Shown piece by piece: positions 18,029 through 28,923 of a DNA stretch of 64,000 nucleotides. The number at the start of each line of letters is the position of its first letter. The stretch's first letter is position 1. Position numbers and translations under genes: made by a program. The DNA lies in the NCBI GenBank assembly GCA_020630015.1, contig JAHDCF010000009.1, forward strand, positions 21,150-85,149, given 5' to 3'. Below the pieces are notes generated by a model. The model saw only the letters and a list, made by a program, of their open reading frames with translations, was not told where the DNA came from and searched no databases. Origin of the DNA: Planktomarina sp. (lineage in GTDB: Bacteria > Pseudomonadota > Alphaproteobacteria > Rhodobacterales > Rhodobacteraceae).

Positions 18029-20024
18029 CTTCGGGTTCCATCGCCAAAAGCGTGGTCCCATCCGTGACTTGATCGCCCGCTGCCACCAAAACCTCGGCCA
18101 CAATGCCGTCCCTTGGCGCGCAAAGCGCATGTTCCATTTTCATGGCTTCCAACACCACCAAGACATCACCTTTGGCAACGCGTTGACCCGCGCTTGTCGA
18201 AACAATCCCCACCAGTCCCGGCATGGGCGCGATCAGGGCATCCCCCGTGGTTGCATCCGCCGCACCCGTTTCCAATGGATCAGGCAGGGTAAAGGTAAAC
18301 GATTGCCCATTTTCAAAAACATGCACCGCCCCGGGTTGCGTTACGATATCCACCATGTGTTGGACATCCCCAACCGCAACCCCAAACCGGGCGTGGGTGA
18401 TCGGATCAATGGTCAGACCCAGTTCTGTGTCGTTATGGGTGGTTGTGAACTGGCCATTTCCGTGCACGGCGATCATCACCTCATGGGATGTATCGGGCTG
18501 TTCTAATCTAACGGATTGAACCGCGGCCCCCCAATGGCGCCAACCGATCAGGGCATCGCGAAAATCATCGGTCTGCCCAGCGCGCAACAGATCCTGCGCC
18601 GCCAATGCCGCCAAGGACACCACGTGGTCTGATGGGGGGGATGTTTTCGTCAACCCATCCAAATCACGGGCGATCAGGCCTGTATCGACCTGCCCTTCGG
18701 CAAACCCTTCGTGACGGGACAAAGCGTGCAAAAATTCGATATTGGTTTCACAACCCACCACGCGACATTCCGCCAATGCGGCGGTCAATCGGTTCAAGGC
18801 CGCATCGCGGGTTGGGCCATGGACGATCACTTTGGCAATCATGGGATCGTACCAAGGGCTGATATCATCCCCTTGGCGCACGCCGCTATCGATCCGCACC
18901 CCGCCAAGTTCAAATTCCACACCTGCCGGAAAGGCCAAATGCGCCAAGGTTCCGGTGGCGGGTAAAAACCCTTTGGGCACGTCTTCGGCGTATATGCGCG
19001 CCTCAAACGCCCAGCCATCAATGGCCAGATCTTCTTGCGTTATGGGCAAAGGGTCCTCCGCCGCGATGCGCAGTTGAAGTTCCACAAAATCAAGCCCTGT
19101 GATCGCCTCGGACACTGGGTGTTCCACTTGAAGCCTTGTGTTCATTTCCATGAACCAAAACCCGTCCACGCGCAGGGGGCCGGATCCATCCACGATAAAT
19201 TCCACTGTCCCGGCCCCGGTATAACCGATGGCCTTGGCCGCATTCACGGCCGCTTGGCCCATGGCATCCCGCACATCCTGCGGCATGTCTGGTGCAGGCG
19301 CTTCTTCAATCACCTTTTGATGGCGACGTTGCAGGGAACAATCCCGTTCGAACACATGAATGGCATTCCCATGGTTGTCGGCAAAAACCTGAATTTCGAT
19401 GTGGCGTGGCGTGGTGATGTATTTTTCAATTAGACAGATTGGATCCCCAAAACTTGCATCTGCCTCGCGCTGCGCACTTTCTAGGGCGGCGGCGAAATCG
19501 GCGGGGGCATCCACTTTGCGCATCCCTTTGCCACCACCGCCGGCCCGCGCTTTGATTAAGACGGGATATCCAATCTTGTCCGCCTGCGCCGCCATGACCT
19601 TTGGGTCTTGGTCTTGGCCATGATATCCGGGCACTACTTGCACACCTGCTTTTGTCATCAAGGCTTTGGCGGCATCCTTAAGACCCATGTCATTGATGGC
19701 CGATGCAGGTGGCCCAATAAAGATTAAGCCAGCCTTTTCCACGGCTGTGACAAATTCTGGATTTTCAGACAAAAAGCCGTATCCGGGGTGCACGGCTTCG
19801 GCCCCGGTTTTTAGGCAAGCGTCAATAATTTTTTGCCCTTGCAGATAACTGTCGGCAACGGCGGCTGGGCCGATGTGCACCGCCTGATCGGCCAATGCCA
19901 CATGTTTCGCGTTCCGATCCGCATCGGAATAAACCGCCACTGTCTGGATCCCCATCTTTTGGGCGGTGGTGATGATACGGCAAGCGATTTCACCGCGATT
20001 GGCGATCAAAATTTTTCGAAACAT
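18021..20024 (-). CDS. liuD: Methylcrotonyl-CoA carboxylase biotin-containing subunit
   Basis: MFRKILIANRGEIACRIITTAQKMGIQTVAVYSDAD; ATP-grasp; biotinyl site LEAMKMEHAL. Confidence 0.95.
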   Translation of the reverse strand: MFRKILIANRGEIACRIITTAQKMGIQTVAVYSDADRNAKHVALADQAVHIGPAAVADSYLQGQKIIDACLKTGAEAVHPGYGFLSENPEFVTAVEKAGLIFIGPPASAINDMGLKDAAKALMTKAGVQVVPGYHGQDQDPKVMAAQADKIGYPVLIKARAGGGGKGMRKVDAPADFAAALESAQREADASFGDPICLIEKYITTPRHIEIQVFADNHGNAIHVFERDCSLQRRHQKVIEEAPAPDMPQDVRDAMGQAAVNAAKAIGYTGAGTVEFIVDGSGPLRVDGFWFMEMNTRLQVEHPVSEAITGLDFVELQLRIAAEDPLPITQEDLAIDGWAFEARIYAEDVPKGFLPATGTLAHLAFPAGVEFELGGVRIDSGVRQGDDISPWYDPMIAKVIVHGPTRDAALNRLTAALAECRVVGCETNIEFLHALSRHEGFAEGQVDTGLIARDLDGLTKTSPPSDHVVSLAALAAQDLLRAGQTDDFRDALIGWRHWGAAVQSVRLEQPDTSHEVMIAVHGNGQFTTTHNDTELGLTIDPITHARFGVAVGDVQHMVDIVTQPGAVHVFENGQSFTFTLPDPLETGAADATTGDALIAPMPGLVGIVSTSAGQRVAKGDVLVVLEAMKMEHALCAPRDGIVAEVLVAAGDQVTDGTTLLAMEPEDD

Positions 20025-20035
20025 AGCCCCCCCCC

Positions 20036-21643
20036 TTACATCCGGAACACGCCAAAACGTGTGTCTTTTATTGGGGCATTCAGTGCCGCGCTCAGGGACA
20101 GGGCCAGCACCTGTCGGGATTTTCGAGGGTCAATGATCCCATCATCCCACAACCGGGCCGAGGCATAAAGCGGATGGGCTTGTTCTTCGAATTGATCAAT
20201 AATGGGTTGTTTGAAATCCGCCTCGTCGGTGGTGGACCATTCCCCCCCTTTGCGTTCGATGGCATCGCGACGCACGGTGGCCAGAACGCCGGCCGCTTGC
20301 TCCCCTCCCATTACGGAAATTCGGCTGCCGGGCCATGTCCACAGAAAACGCGGATCAAAGGCACGACCGCACATGCCGTAATTGCCCGCCCCAAAAGATC
20401 CCCCCACCAACATCGTTATTTTGGGAACTTGGGTGGTGGCCACGGCGGTGACGAGTTTTGCGCCATCTTTGGCGATCCCACCGTTTTCGTATTTTTGGCC
20501 CACCATAAACCCCGTGATGTTTTGCAAAAACACCAAAGGTATGCCGCGTTGTGAACACAGCTGAACAAAATGGGCCCCTTTGAGCGCGGCTTCTGAAAAC
20601 AGAACGCCATTGTTGGCGATGATCCCCACAGGCATGCCCATCACATGGGCAAAACCACAAACCAATGTGGTGCCGTACCGCGCCTTGAATTCATCAAATC
20701 GCGACCCATCCACGATCCGGGCAATGACTTCGCGAATGTCATATGGGGTTTTCAAATCCGCGGGGACAACCCCCAATATTTCGGCAGGGTCAAACAGCGG
20801 CTCTTCCACAGGCTGCAAGGCCAATTGCGTGGGCCGCTTGCGGTTCAGATTTGCCACAGCTTGGCGCGCCAAGGCCAAGGCGTGATCATCATTTTCGGCA
20901 AGATAATCGGCAACACCCGACAGACGGGTGTGCACATCCCCGCCCCCCAGATCTTCGGTTGAGACCACCTCGCCCGTTGCGGCCTTCACCAAGGGCGGAC
21001 CGGCCAAAAAAATCGTACCTTGGTTTTTTACAATAATGGTCACTTCGGACATGGCCGGTACATAGGCCCCACCCGCCGTGCAAGACCCCATGACAACAGC
21101 AATCTGGGGAATGCCCTTGGCCGACATATTGGCCTGATTAAAAAAGATGCGTCCAAAATGATCACGATCGGGGAAAACTTCGTCCTGATTGGGCAGGTTC
21201 GCGCCCCCAGAATCCACCAAATAAACACAAGGCAGATTGTTTTGTTCGGCAATCTCTTGGGCGCGCAGATGCTTTTTCACCGTCATGGGGAAATAGGTCC
21301 CACCTTTGACGGTTGCATCATTGCAAATGATCATCACCTCTTGCCCGCAGACTTGGCCAATTCCGGCAACCACCCCCGCACAGGGACTTGCCCCATCATA
21401 CATGCCGTCGGCGGCGAACAGGCCCACCTCCAAAAATGGGGATCGGGGATCAAGCAGGTTTTCAACACGCTGGCGCGGCGCCATCTTCCCCCGGCTAAGG
21501 TGGCGTTCATGGGCCTTTGAACCACCCCCACCCATGGCCCGATCCGAGGCCAGTTTGATCTGATCCATAGCCTTCAAATGTGCCGCTTCGTTGGCCTGAA
21601 ACGCCTCAGACTTAGGCGAGAGAGAGGAAGATAAAACCGCCAT
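20036..21643 (-). CDS. liuB: Methylcrotonyl-CoA carboxylase carboxyltransferase subunit
   Basis: [98 protein letters not shown]. Confidence 0.96.
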   Translation of the reverse strand: MAVLSSSLSPKSEAFQANEAAHLKAMDQIKLASDRAMGGGGSKAHERHLSRGKMAPRQRVENLLDPRSPFLEVGLFAADGMYDGASPCAGVVAGIGQVCGQEVMIICNDATVKGGTYFPMTVKKHLRAQEIAEQNNLPCVYLVDSGGANLPNQDEVFPDRDHFGRIFFNQANMSAKGIPQIAVVMGSCTAGGAYVPAMSEVTIIVKNQGTIFLAGPPLVKAATGEVVSTEDLGGGDVHTRLSGVADYLAENDDHALALARQAVANLNRKRPTQLALQPVEEPLFDPAEILGVVPADLKTPYDIREVIARIVDGSRFDEFKARYGTTLVCGFAHVMGMPVGIIANNGVLFSEAALKGAHFVQLCSQRGIPLVFLQNITGFMVGQKYENGGIAKDGAKLVTAVATTQVPKITMLVGGSFGAGNYGMCGRAFDPRFLWTWPGSRISVMGGEQAAGVLATVRRDAIERKGGEWSTTDEADFKQPIIDQFEEQAHPLYASARLWDDGIIDPRKSRQVLALSLSAALNAPIKDTRFGVFRM

Positions 21644-22806
21644 CAGACCATCGCTGCCAACAGTTCCCGCCCCACCAACATGCGGCGCACCTCGGATGTG
21701 CCTGCGCCGATTTCCATCAGCTTGGCATCGCGGAAAATGCGGCTGACGGTGGTATCATTCATAAAGCCGGTGCCGCCCATGGCCTGAACCGCCTGATGGG
21801 CCACCACCATCGCCTCTTCCGAGGCATAAAGCACGCAAGCGGCCGCATCTTGGCGGGTTACCTCGCCCCTGTCGCATGCTTTGGCCACCTCATACACATA
21901 GGCACGGGCAGAATTCATTTTGGTGTACATATCCGCAATTTTGCCCTGCATCAGTTGGAAGCTTCCGACGGGTTGGCCGAATTGATGACGTTCCGCAAGA
22001 TAGGGCATAATCTCATCCATACAGGCGGCCATGATACCAAGGCCGATGCCCGACAAAACCACCCTTTCGAAATCCAAGCCTGACATCAGAACTTGAACCC
22101 CCCTCCCTTCGGCACCCAGAATATTTTCGGCTGGCACCTCAACATCTTTGAAAATCAATTCAACGGTGTTGGATCCGCGCATCCCCAACTTGTCAAAATG
22201 ATCAGATTGGCTGAACCCTTTCATATCCTTTTCAATGATAAAGGCTGTTATCCCTTTGGAATGGGCGTCTGGATTGGTTTTTGCATAGACGACCAAGGTG
22301 TTCGCCTCACCCCCGTTTGTAATCCAAAATTTATGACCATTCAGAACATACCCGTCGCCCTTACGGTCCGCCCGAAGTTTCATACCCACCACATCAGACC
22401 CTGCCCCGGTTTCAGACATCGCCAAAGCACCGACCGCCTTGCCCGATATCAAATCAGGAAGATATTTTGCCTTTTGATCTGGTGTGCCATTGCGTTCGAT
22501 CTGGTTCACACAAAGGTTTGAATGCGCCCCATAGCTGAGCGAGACACTGGCACTGGCCCTTGCGATTTCTTCTGTGGCAACAACATGGGCCAGATATCCC
22601 ATTCCGGTTCCGCCACCTTCCTCAGGCACGGTGATACCTAACAATCCCATGTCCCCCATTTCTTCCCAAAGGTGGGCGGGAAACAGGTTGTCTTTGTCCA
22701 ACTGGGCCGCGATGGGCTTTACCCGATCTTGTGCCCAGCGGTGCACCACCTCTTGCAGGGCATTGATATCTTCGCCGTGATCAAAATTCATAGAAGCGTT
22801 AAACAT
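21643..22806 (-). CDS. liuA: Isovaleryl-CoA dehydrogenase
   Basis: [99 protein letters not shown]. Confidence 0.95.
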   Translation of the reverse strand: MFNASMNFDHGEDINALQEVVHRWAQDRVKPIAAQLDKDNLFPAHLWEEMGDMGLLGITVPEEGGGTGMGYLAHVVATEEIARASASVSLSYGAHSNLCVNQIERNGTPDQKAKYLPDLISGKAVGALAMSETGAGSDVVGMKLRADRKGDGYVLNGHKFWITNGGEANTLVVYAKTNPDAHSKGITAFIIEKDMKGFSQSDHFDKLGMRGSNTVELIFKDVEVPAENILGAEGRGVQVLMSGLDFERVVLSGIGLGIMAACMDEIMPYLAERHQFGQPVGSFQLMQGKIADMYTKMNSARAYVYEVAKACDRGEVTRQDAAACVLYASEEAMVVAHQAVQAMGGTGFMNDTTVSRIFRDAKLMEIGAGTSEVRRMLVGRELLAAMV

Positions 22807-22855
22807 ATATCCGTCCTTCCCCCTGAAATGGGTTTGGGTTGAAATCAAACAAAGA

Positions 22856-23728
22856 TCAGCCGCGCGATCGGCCTTCAAATCGTTTCAGCATGGCGGAAAA
22901 ATCTTGCCCCAAACCATCTTCGCCTTCCACAAAAGTGGCATAAAGCGCCTCTGCCAATTGCCCCATTGGGGTGTCTGCATCTGCGCTTTGCGCAGCCATT
23001 TGGGACAGGCGCAAATCCTTTAGCATCAGTTCGGCCGCAAAGCCCGGTTTGTAATCATTGTCCGCCGGGCTTTGGGCCCCGACGCCCGGAACGGGGGTAT
23101 AGGCATTCATGGTCCAGCTGTAACCAGAAGATGTGGACACCACATCGAACATTTTTTGCCGATCAAGGCCCAGTTTATCGGCCAGAACAAATGCCTCGCA
23201 GGTGCCGATCATCGTCACACCCAAGATCATATTGTTGCAAATCTTGGCGGATTGACCTGCACCCGCAGGGCCACAATGCACGGCCTTTTGCCCCATGATA
23301 TCCAACAAAGGTTGCATCACATCAAAGGCCTGCGACGACCCGCCCACCATAAATGTCAAACTTCCGGCCTGCGCGCCCCCGATGCCGCCGGAAACCGGGG
23401 CATCCATGCTTAAGACACCGGCGGCTTCACATTGCTGTGCAACAGCCTTTGCCGCATCAACGTCCACGGTGGAACAATCACACAGAACCGTGTCTTTCGA
23501 CATTTGCGGGATGATTCCATTGGCCACGTCACGCAGGATGGCCCCATTGGGCAACATGGTCACAACAACTTCTGCACCTTCTACCGCCTGTTGGGCGGAT
23601 ACAGCGCGGTTCACACCGTCGATGGCCACATCTGTGACGTCAAACCCTGTAACGTCATGCCCGGCCGCCGCAAGGTTCGCCGCCATTGGCCCACCCATGT
23701 TTCCAAGTCCGATAAAGCCGATCTTCAT
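22856..23728 (-). CDS. mmsB: 3-hydroxyisobutyrate dehydrogenase
   Basis: MKIGFIGLGNMGGPMAANLAAAGHDVTGFDV..DAPVSGGIGGAQAGSLTFMVGG..CNNMILGVTMIGTCEAF. Confidence 0.93.
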   Translation of the reverse strand: MKIGFIGLGNMGGPMAANLAAAGHDVTGFDVTDVAIDGVNRAVSAQQAVEGAEVVVTMLPNGAILRDVANGIIPQMSKDTVLCDCSTVDVDAAKAVAQQCEAAGVLSMDAPVSGGIGGAQAGSLTFMVGGSSQAFDVMQPLLDIMGQKAVHCGPAGAGQSAKICNNMILGVTMIGTCEAFVLADKLGLDRQKMFDVVSTSSGYSWTMNAYTPVPGVGAQSPADNDYKPGFAAELMLKDLRLSQMAAQSADADTPMGQLAEALYATFVEGEDGLGQDFSAMLKRFEGRSRG

Positions 23729-23744
23729 TGTGTTGCCCCGCCCT

Positions 23745-24881
23745 TCAGGTTTTGAATTTGCGCGCCACGATCAGACGCATAATTTCGTTTGTGCCTTCCA
23801 AAATCTCATGCACCCGCACATCGCGCATCAATTTTTCGATGCCATAATCCGCAAGATACCCATATCCACCGTGCAATTGCAGGCATTGGTTTACAATTCT
23901 GGAACCCGCTTCGGTCACAAATTTTTTGGCCATGGCGCAATGATGGGTGGCGTCGGGTGCGCCTGTATCCAATTTCCATGCCGCTTGACGCAGCATCACC
24001 CGGGCGGCCTGAAGTTCGATTTCAAGGTCGGCAAGACGAAATTGCAGCGCTTGGAATTGATCAATGGTGCGCCCAAAGGCCTTGCGTTCCCCCATATAGG
24101 CAACGGTTTTATCAAGGGCTGATTGCGCGGCACCCAAAGAACAGGCCGAGATATTCAACCGCCCCCCATCCAATCCGGACATTGCGTAACTGAACCCTTT
24201 ACCCTCTTCCCCGACAAGGTTTTCAAACGGCACTTTGCAGCCATCCATTTGCACCTGCCGCGTCGGTTGGGATCGCCAGCCCATTTTGTCTTCTAACCCG
24301 CCAAAGGACAGGCCGGGTGATCCATCTTCGACAAACAAGGTGCTGATGCCCTTGGGCCCATCGTCGCCCGTGCGGCACATCACCAGATATGCATCCGAAT
24401 ATCCCCCGCCCGAGATGAAGGCCTTTATGCCCGTAACCTCATATCCTTCGTTTGTACGTACGGCCTTTGATTTTAGGGCAGCCGCATCGGACCCCGATCC
24501 CGGTTCCGTCAGGCAATAAGACAAAAACATGTCCATTGCATTGGCCTGGGGTAAAACCCGGCTTTGCAAATCTGCACTGCCATATTTTTCGATCATGGAC
24601 ACGCACATATTGTGGATCGACAACATCGCGGCCACCGATGGGCACGCCATGCTAAGGGCTTCGAACACCAAGGTGCCATCCAAACGCGACAAGCCTGATC
24701 CGCCCGCCTGTTCGGAAACGAACAAACATCCAAATCCCAGTTCCGCCAATTGCGGCCAAAGCGATTTTGGGATTTCCCCGTCTTTTTCCCACGCCAAAGC
24801 ATGGGGGGCGATATGGTCTTCCCCAAAGGCCCGAGCCATTTCAAAAATGGCGGTTTGTTCTTCTGACAGTGCAAAATCCAT
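23745..24881 (-). CDS. Acyl-CoA dehydrogenase (isobutyryl-CoA type)
   Basis: MDFALSEEQTAIFEMARAFGEDHIAPHALAWEKDGEIPKSLWPQLAELGFGCLFV..YGIEKLMRDVRVHEILEGTNEIMRLIVAR. Confidence 0.92.
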   Translation of the reverse strand: MDFALSEEQTAIFEMARAFGEDHIAPHALAWEKDGEIPKSLWPQLAELGFGCLFVSEQAGGSGLSRLDGTLVFEALSMACPSVAAMLSIHNMCVSMIEKYGSADLQSRVLPQANAMDMFLSYCLTEPGSGSDAAALKSKAVRTNEGYEVTGIKAFISGGGYSDAYLVMCRTGDDGPKGISTLFVEDGSPGLSFGGLEDKMGWRSQPTRQVQMDGCKVPFENLVGEEGKGFSYAMSGLDGGRLNISACSLGAAQSALDKTVAYMGERKAFGRTIDQFQALQFRLADLEIELQAARVMLRQAAWKLDTGAPDATHHCAMAKKFVTEAGSRIVNQCLQLHGGYGYLADYGIEKLMRDVRVHEILEGTNEIMRLIVARKFKT

Positions 24882-24884
24882 GGG

Positions 24885-25646
24885 TTACCTCGGTGTCAGT
24901 CTGACGGCCCCGTCCAAGCGCAGAACGCTTCCGTTCAGATAATCATTTTCAACAATATGTAGCGCAAGGGCCGCAAATTCAGCCGGATCGCCAAGACGCG
25001 CGGGATTTGGAATGCCAGCGGCAAGGGCGTCTTGGATCTCTTGCGACATGGTGGTGACCATCGGTGTGCCAAAAATGCCCGGTGCGATGGCCATCACACG
25101 AATTTTGTCGCGCGCCAAATCACGGGCCATGGGCAAAGTCAGCCCCACAATCCCACCTTTGGAGGCCGCATAGGCCGCTTGCCCAATTTGCCCTTCATAG
25201 GCCGCAATGGAGGCCGTGTTGATAATCACGCCCGCACAGGGATCATCCGAACCTGCATCGACCATCCCGGCGGCCGACTGGGATGAGACATTAAAAGACC
25301 CCACCAAATTGACGTTGATCACGTTTTGAAAAAGGGCCAGATCATGGGCACCGTCGCGGCCAACGGTTTTGGCCGCAGGCGCAATTCCAGCGCAATTCAC
25401 GCAGATACGCTCTTGCCCATTTTTCACGCGTATTTGGGCCAAGGCCGCTGCCACACTGGCCGCGTCAGTGACATCCGCGGCGGCAAAAATCGCGCCCATG
25501 TCTTGGGCGGCGGCGGCCCCTTTGGTTTCATCGCGATCCAAGATCGCAACTTTGACACCGCGCCCGATCAATGCTTCGGCAACTGCGCGACCAAGGCCCG
25601 ACGCCCCCCCCGTGACCACAGCTGCGATATGTGACCCAAGCTGCAT
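24885..25646 (-). CDS. SDR dehydrogenase (3-hydroxyacyl-CoA dehydrogenase type 2-like)
   Basis: AAVVTGGASGLGRAVAEALIGRGVKVAILDRDE..VNCAGIAPA..YAASKGGIVGLTLPMARDLARDKIRVMAIAPGIFGTPM. Confidence 0.9.
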   Translation of the reverse strand: MQLGSHIAAVVTGGASGLGRAVAEALIGRGVKVAILDRDETKGAAAAQDMGAIFAAADVTDAASVAAALAQIRVKNGQERICVNCAGIAPAAKTVGRDGAHDLALFQNVINVNLVGSFNVSSQSAAGMVDAGSDDPCAGVIINTASIAAYEGQIGQAAYAASKGGIVGLTLPMARDLARDKIRVMAIAPGIFGTPMVTTMSQEIQDALAAGIPNPARLGDPAEFAALALHIVENDYLNGSVLRLDGAVRLTPR

Positions 25647-26828
25647 TCACACGTCCCTTTCAATGGCGATCGCCGTGGCCTCGCCCCCGCCAATACACAC
25701 AGCGGCAACCCCCCGGCGCAAGTTTCGTTGTTCCATGGCATTCAGAAGTGTCACCATTATTCGGCTGCCAGAAGCGCCAATGGGATGACCCAAGGCACAG
25801 GCCCCACCATTCACATTCACCACATCCCGCGACAAACCCATTTCATGGATAAAGGCCATGGCAACCACGGCGAAGGCTTCGTTCACTTCCCACAAATCGA
25901 CGTCGTCTTTGGACCAACCGATTTCTTTTAACAACTTTTGCGCCGCGAAAATTGGGGCCGTTGTAAACCAATCGGGATCTTGCGCCACGGTGGCATGCCC
26001 GATCACACGTGCCCGCACATTCAACCCGCGTTCCTGCGCGTGATCAGCCGACGCCATAACAACCGCCGCCGCCCCATCCGAAATGGAAGAAGAGTTCGCC
26101 GCCGTCACCGTCCCATCAGGTTTAAACGCAGGTTTAAGGTGCGGGATCTTATCGGCCCGTGCATTCGCCGGTTGTTCGTCCGCGGCAACCACCGTTTCGC
26201 CTTTGCGTGATGTCACCGTGACGGGTGAAATTTCTGCCTCCAGCTGTCCGGTTTTTTGTGCCGTCAGGGCATTGTTCAAAGATGTGATGGCATATTCATC
26301 CTGCGCTGCACGTGTGAACTGATAATGTTCAGCACATTGTTCAGCAAACACCCCCATCAACGTGCCCGGTGCGTAAGCATCTTCAAGCCCGTCCAAGAAC
26401 ATATGATCCTTTAGGGTGACATGGCCCAATCGGGCGCCTGAACGCGTTTTGTCAGACATATATGGCGCGCCAGACATGCTTTCCATGCCGCCGGCAACAA
26501 TCACATCGGCCCCGCCCGCGCGAATTTGATCAAACGCTTGCATGGCGGTTTTCATCCCCGATCCACACATCTTGTTCACGGTGGTGCATGGAACATCCAC
26601 GGCCAAACCAGCGGCCAAAGCGGCCTGTCGTGCCGGTGCTTGGCCCAGTCCGGCGGGCAATACACACCCCATGATCACTTCATCGACGTCACCGGGCGCC
26701 AGATTTGCATCCTCCAAGGAAGATTGAATGGCGATGGCCCCCAATTGAGGCGTCTTAAGCGTGCTGAACGCACCTTGAAAGCCGCCAATGGGCGTGCGCT
26801 TGCCGCCCAAAATCACCACATCTTTCAT
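25647..26828 (-). CDS. Acetyl-CoA acetyltransferase (thiolase)
   Basis: MKDVVILGGKRTPIGGFQGAFSTL..CTTVNKMCGSGMKTAM..VNVNGGACALGHPIGASGSRIMVTLL..AAVCIGGGEATAIAIE. Confidence 0.95.
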   Translation of the reverse strand: MKDVVILGGKRTPIGGFQGAFSTLKTPQLGAIAIQSSLEDANLAPGDVDEVIMGCVLPAGLGQAPARQAALAAGLAVDVPCTTVNKMCGSGMKTAMQAFDQIRAGGADVIVAGGMESMSGAPYMSDKTRSGARLGHVTLKDHMFLDGLEDAYAPGTLMGVFAEQCAEHYQFTRAAQDEYAITSLNNALTAQKTGQLEAEISPVTVTSRKGETVVAADEQPANARADKIPHLKPAFKPDGTVTAANSSSISDGAAAVVMASADHAQERGLNVRARVIGHATVAQDPDWFTTAPIFAAQKLLKEIGWSKDDVDLWEVNEAFAVVAMAFIHEMGLSRDVVNVNGGACALGHPIGASGSRIMVTLLNAMEQRNLRRGVAAVCIGGGEATAIAIERDV

Positions 26829-26830
26829 GA

Positions 26831-27970
26831 TCAGCCCTCCACAGGGCGCAGGTCAGATACAACCACCCCATCGCGCGGTAAGCTGCCGATGGGTACGGCC
26901 GTCACGTTGGCCCTTAATTTCAAAATATCAGAGGTGGTATTCATCAACCCCGTCAAATCAGATTGGTCCGTTTCGAATTTTACATCAATCTGATCTGCGT
27001 TTTGGGTGCGATGCACCTCTACCCGCGCGCGATCAACACCGGGATGTTTTTGCAAAATTTGCGCCACTTGTTCGGGGCGAATGAACATCCCCTTAACTTT
27101 GGTGGCTTGATCCGCACGACCGCGCCACCCAACAATCTTGATCGGGCCATCCGCGGATTTGGGCATGATCGCACTCAGATCGCCCACAGAAAACCGCAAC
27201 AGCGGATAATCCGGGTTCAAAACGCTCACCAGAACTTCGCCCACCTCACCCGCGGGGACAGGTTCACCGGTGCCGGGTGTTACGATTTCAACGATCACGC
27301 CGTCATCCACGACCATCCCGTCGATGTCATTTGCAGTTTCAAATGCAATGAGGCCCACATCGGCCGTGCCATAACATTGACGACACAGTATCCCGCGATC
27401 CAAATATGCCTGACGGGTCTTTGCAAACAGAGGTCCCGCACTGACCGCCGCTTTGGTTATGCGGCCCAGATCAAGTCCCAGTTCATCCCCTTTGTCCAAG
27501 ATTGACATCAGGTAATCTGGTGTTCCGGCATAGGTGGTTGTGCCAATGGCCGCCGCCACCTGGGCTTGTTGTTCGGTTTGCCCCGGACCTGCGGCAAAAA
27601 CCGTGGCGCCCACAGACCGGGCCGCACTTTCAAACATCGCACCGGCCGGTGTGAAATGATACGAAAACGTATTTTGCACCACATCATCACAGGACAATCC
27701 CATCGCCTGTAAGAAACGGCCAAAGCGCCACCAATCGGGGCTTGAACCGCCGGGTTCGTAAATCGGCCCGGGTGATTGAAAGATATGCGATACATTTTGG
27801 GTGGCGATCTTCCCAAACGGTGGGGTTTCCGCCTGCACGCGCAACAATTTATCTTTGCGTAAAACAGGCAATCCCGTCAGATCAGACAGATCTTTGAAGT
27901 CCGCCGTTTGCGGATGGATCGCCTGCAGCTGGGACAGTTGGTCGGCATGCCTTTGGTCATCGGATTTCAT
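26831..27970 (-). CDS. Phenylacetate-CoA ligase family protein, divergent P-loop
   Basis: Family layout with C-terminal VGDLSAIM..WRGRADQATKVKGMFIRPEQVAQILQKHPGVDRARVEV; P-loop region reads HIFQSPGPIYEPGGSSPDWWRFGRFLQAMGL. Confidence 0.85.
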   Translation of the reverse strand: MKSDDQRHADQLSQLQAIHPQTADFKDLSDLTGLPVLRKDKLLRVQAETPPFGKIATQNVSHIFQSPGPIYEPGGSSPDWWRFGRFLQAMGLSCDDVVQNTFSYHFTPAGAMFESAARSVGATVFAAGPGQTEQQAQVAAAIGTTTYAGTPDYLMSILDKGDELGLDLGRITKAAVSAGPLFAKTRQAYLDRGILCRQCYGTADVGLIAFETANDIDGMVVDDGVIVEIVTPGTGEPVPAGEVGEVLVSVLNPDYPLLRFSVGDLSAIMPKSADGPIKIVGWRGRADQATKVKGMFIRPEQVAQILQKHPGVDRARVEVHRTQNADQIDVKFETDQSDLTGLMNTTSDILKLRANVTAVPIGSLPRDGVVVSDLRPVEG

Positions 27971-27989
27971 GTGTTTTTCCCCCGCCCCA

Positions 27990-28817
27990 TTAGCTGAGCC
28001 ACCGTTTGCGGCGACGGTAACTGCGCACATCGCGGAAAGATTTTCTGCCTTCGTCAGAAACACCCAGATAGAATTCTTTCACATCCGGGTTCTCTCTCAA
28101 TTCTTCGGCGGGACCTTCCATCACAATGCGCCCACTTTCCATGATGTAACCATGATGGGCAAAGCGCAGGGCAACATTGGTGTTTTGTTCTGCCAACAGA
28201 AAGGACACCCCTTCCTTTTCATTCAAATTTTTCACGATGCGAAAAATTTCTTCCACCAACTGCGGGGCCAATCCCATGGATGGCTCGTCCAGCAATATGG
28301 TTTCCGGGCGCGACATCATTGCCCGCCCAATGGCGCACATTTGCTGTTCTCCGCCTGAGATAAAGCCTGCTTGGCTTTTGCGGCGTTCTTGCAGGCGCGG
28401 GAAATATTCGTAAACCAAATCAAGGTCTTGTTTGATATTTGCGGCCCCGTCAGCGCGGGTATAGGCCCCGGTCATCAAGTTTTCTTCGACGGTTAGGTGT
28501 TCAAAACAATGGCGACCTTCCATCACCTGAACAACACCACGTTTCACCAATGCCTCGGGCGATAGGCCTTGAATGGCATCCCCGCGATATTCGATTTTGC
28601 CTTTGGTGACTTCGCCACGTTCAGAATGCAAAAGGTTTGATATGGCCTTTAACGTGGTGGTTTTGCCCGCCCCGTTGCCACCCAAAAGGGCTGTGATCCC
28701 ACCTTTCGGGACCGTCAAAGAGACGCCCTTCAACACAAGGATCACATGGTTATAGATCACTTCAATGTTGTTGACCTCTAACAGCTTTTCGGCTGGTTCC
28801 GCTGCTGCTTGCGTCAT
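27990..28817 (-). CDS. livF: Branched-chain-amino-acid-type ABC transporter ATP-binding protein LivF
   Basis: LLGGNGAGKTTTLKAISNLL..FISGGEQQMCAIGRAMMSRPETILLDEPSMGLAPQLVEEIF. Confidence 0.93.
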   Translation of the reverse strand: MTQAAAEPAEKLLEVNNIEVIYNHVILVLKGVSLTVPKGGITALLGGNGAGKTTTLKAISNLLHSERGEVTKGKIEYRGDAIQGLSPEALVKRGVVQVMEGRHCFEHLTVEENLMTGAYTRADGAANIKQDLDLVYEYFPRLQERRKSQAGFISGGEQQMCAIGRAMMSRPETILLDEPSMGLAPQLVEEIFRIVKNLNEKEGVSFLLAEQNTNVALRFAHHGYIMESGRIVMEGPAEELRENPDVKEFYLGVSDEGRKSFRDVRSYRRRKRWLS

Positions 28818-28883
28818 GTGAAAGCTCCGTTTGTGGGTCGTCTTTGAGTATCGAACAGATGTGGGCCCAAGGCCCGATGGGTA

Positions 28884-28912
28884 TGGGCGGCCCTTCCATG
28901 AAAGGCCGCCCA
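28884..28912 (-). terminator. Intergenic hairpin between Liv-type SBP gene and livF
   Basis: TGGGCGGCC-CTTCCATGAAA-GGCCGCCCA, 9 bp perfect stem, no clear U tract. Confidence 0.7.
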
Positions 28913-28923
28913 ATTGCAGGGCT

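Noticed and set aside
21020-22521. Plus-strand ORFs 21020-21520 (166 aa) and 22093-22521 (142 aa)
   Set aside because: Antisense to liuB and liuA, which are unambiguous.
16389-26828. Leucine/valine degradation cluster as a novel pathway
   Set aside because: Gene set and order match the well-known liu and valine-type catabolic genes; ordinary.
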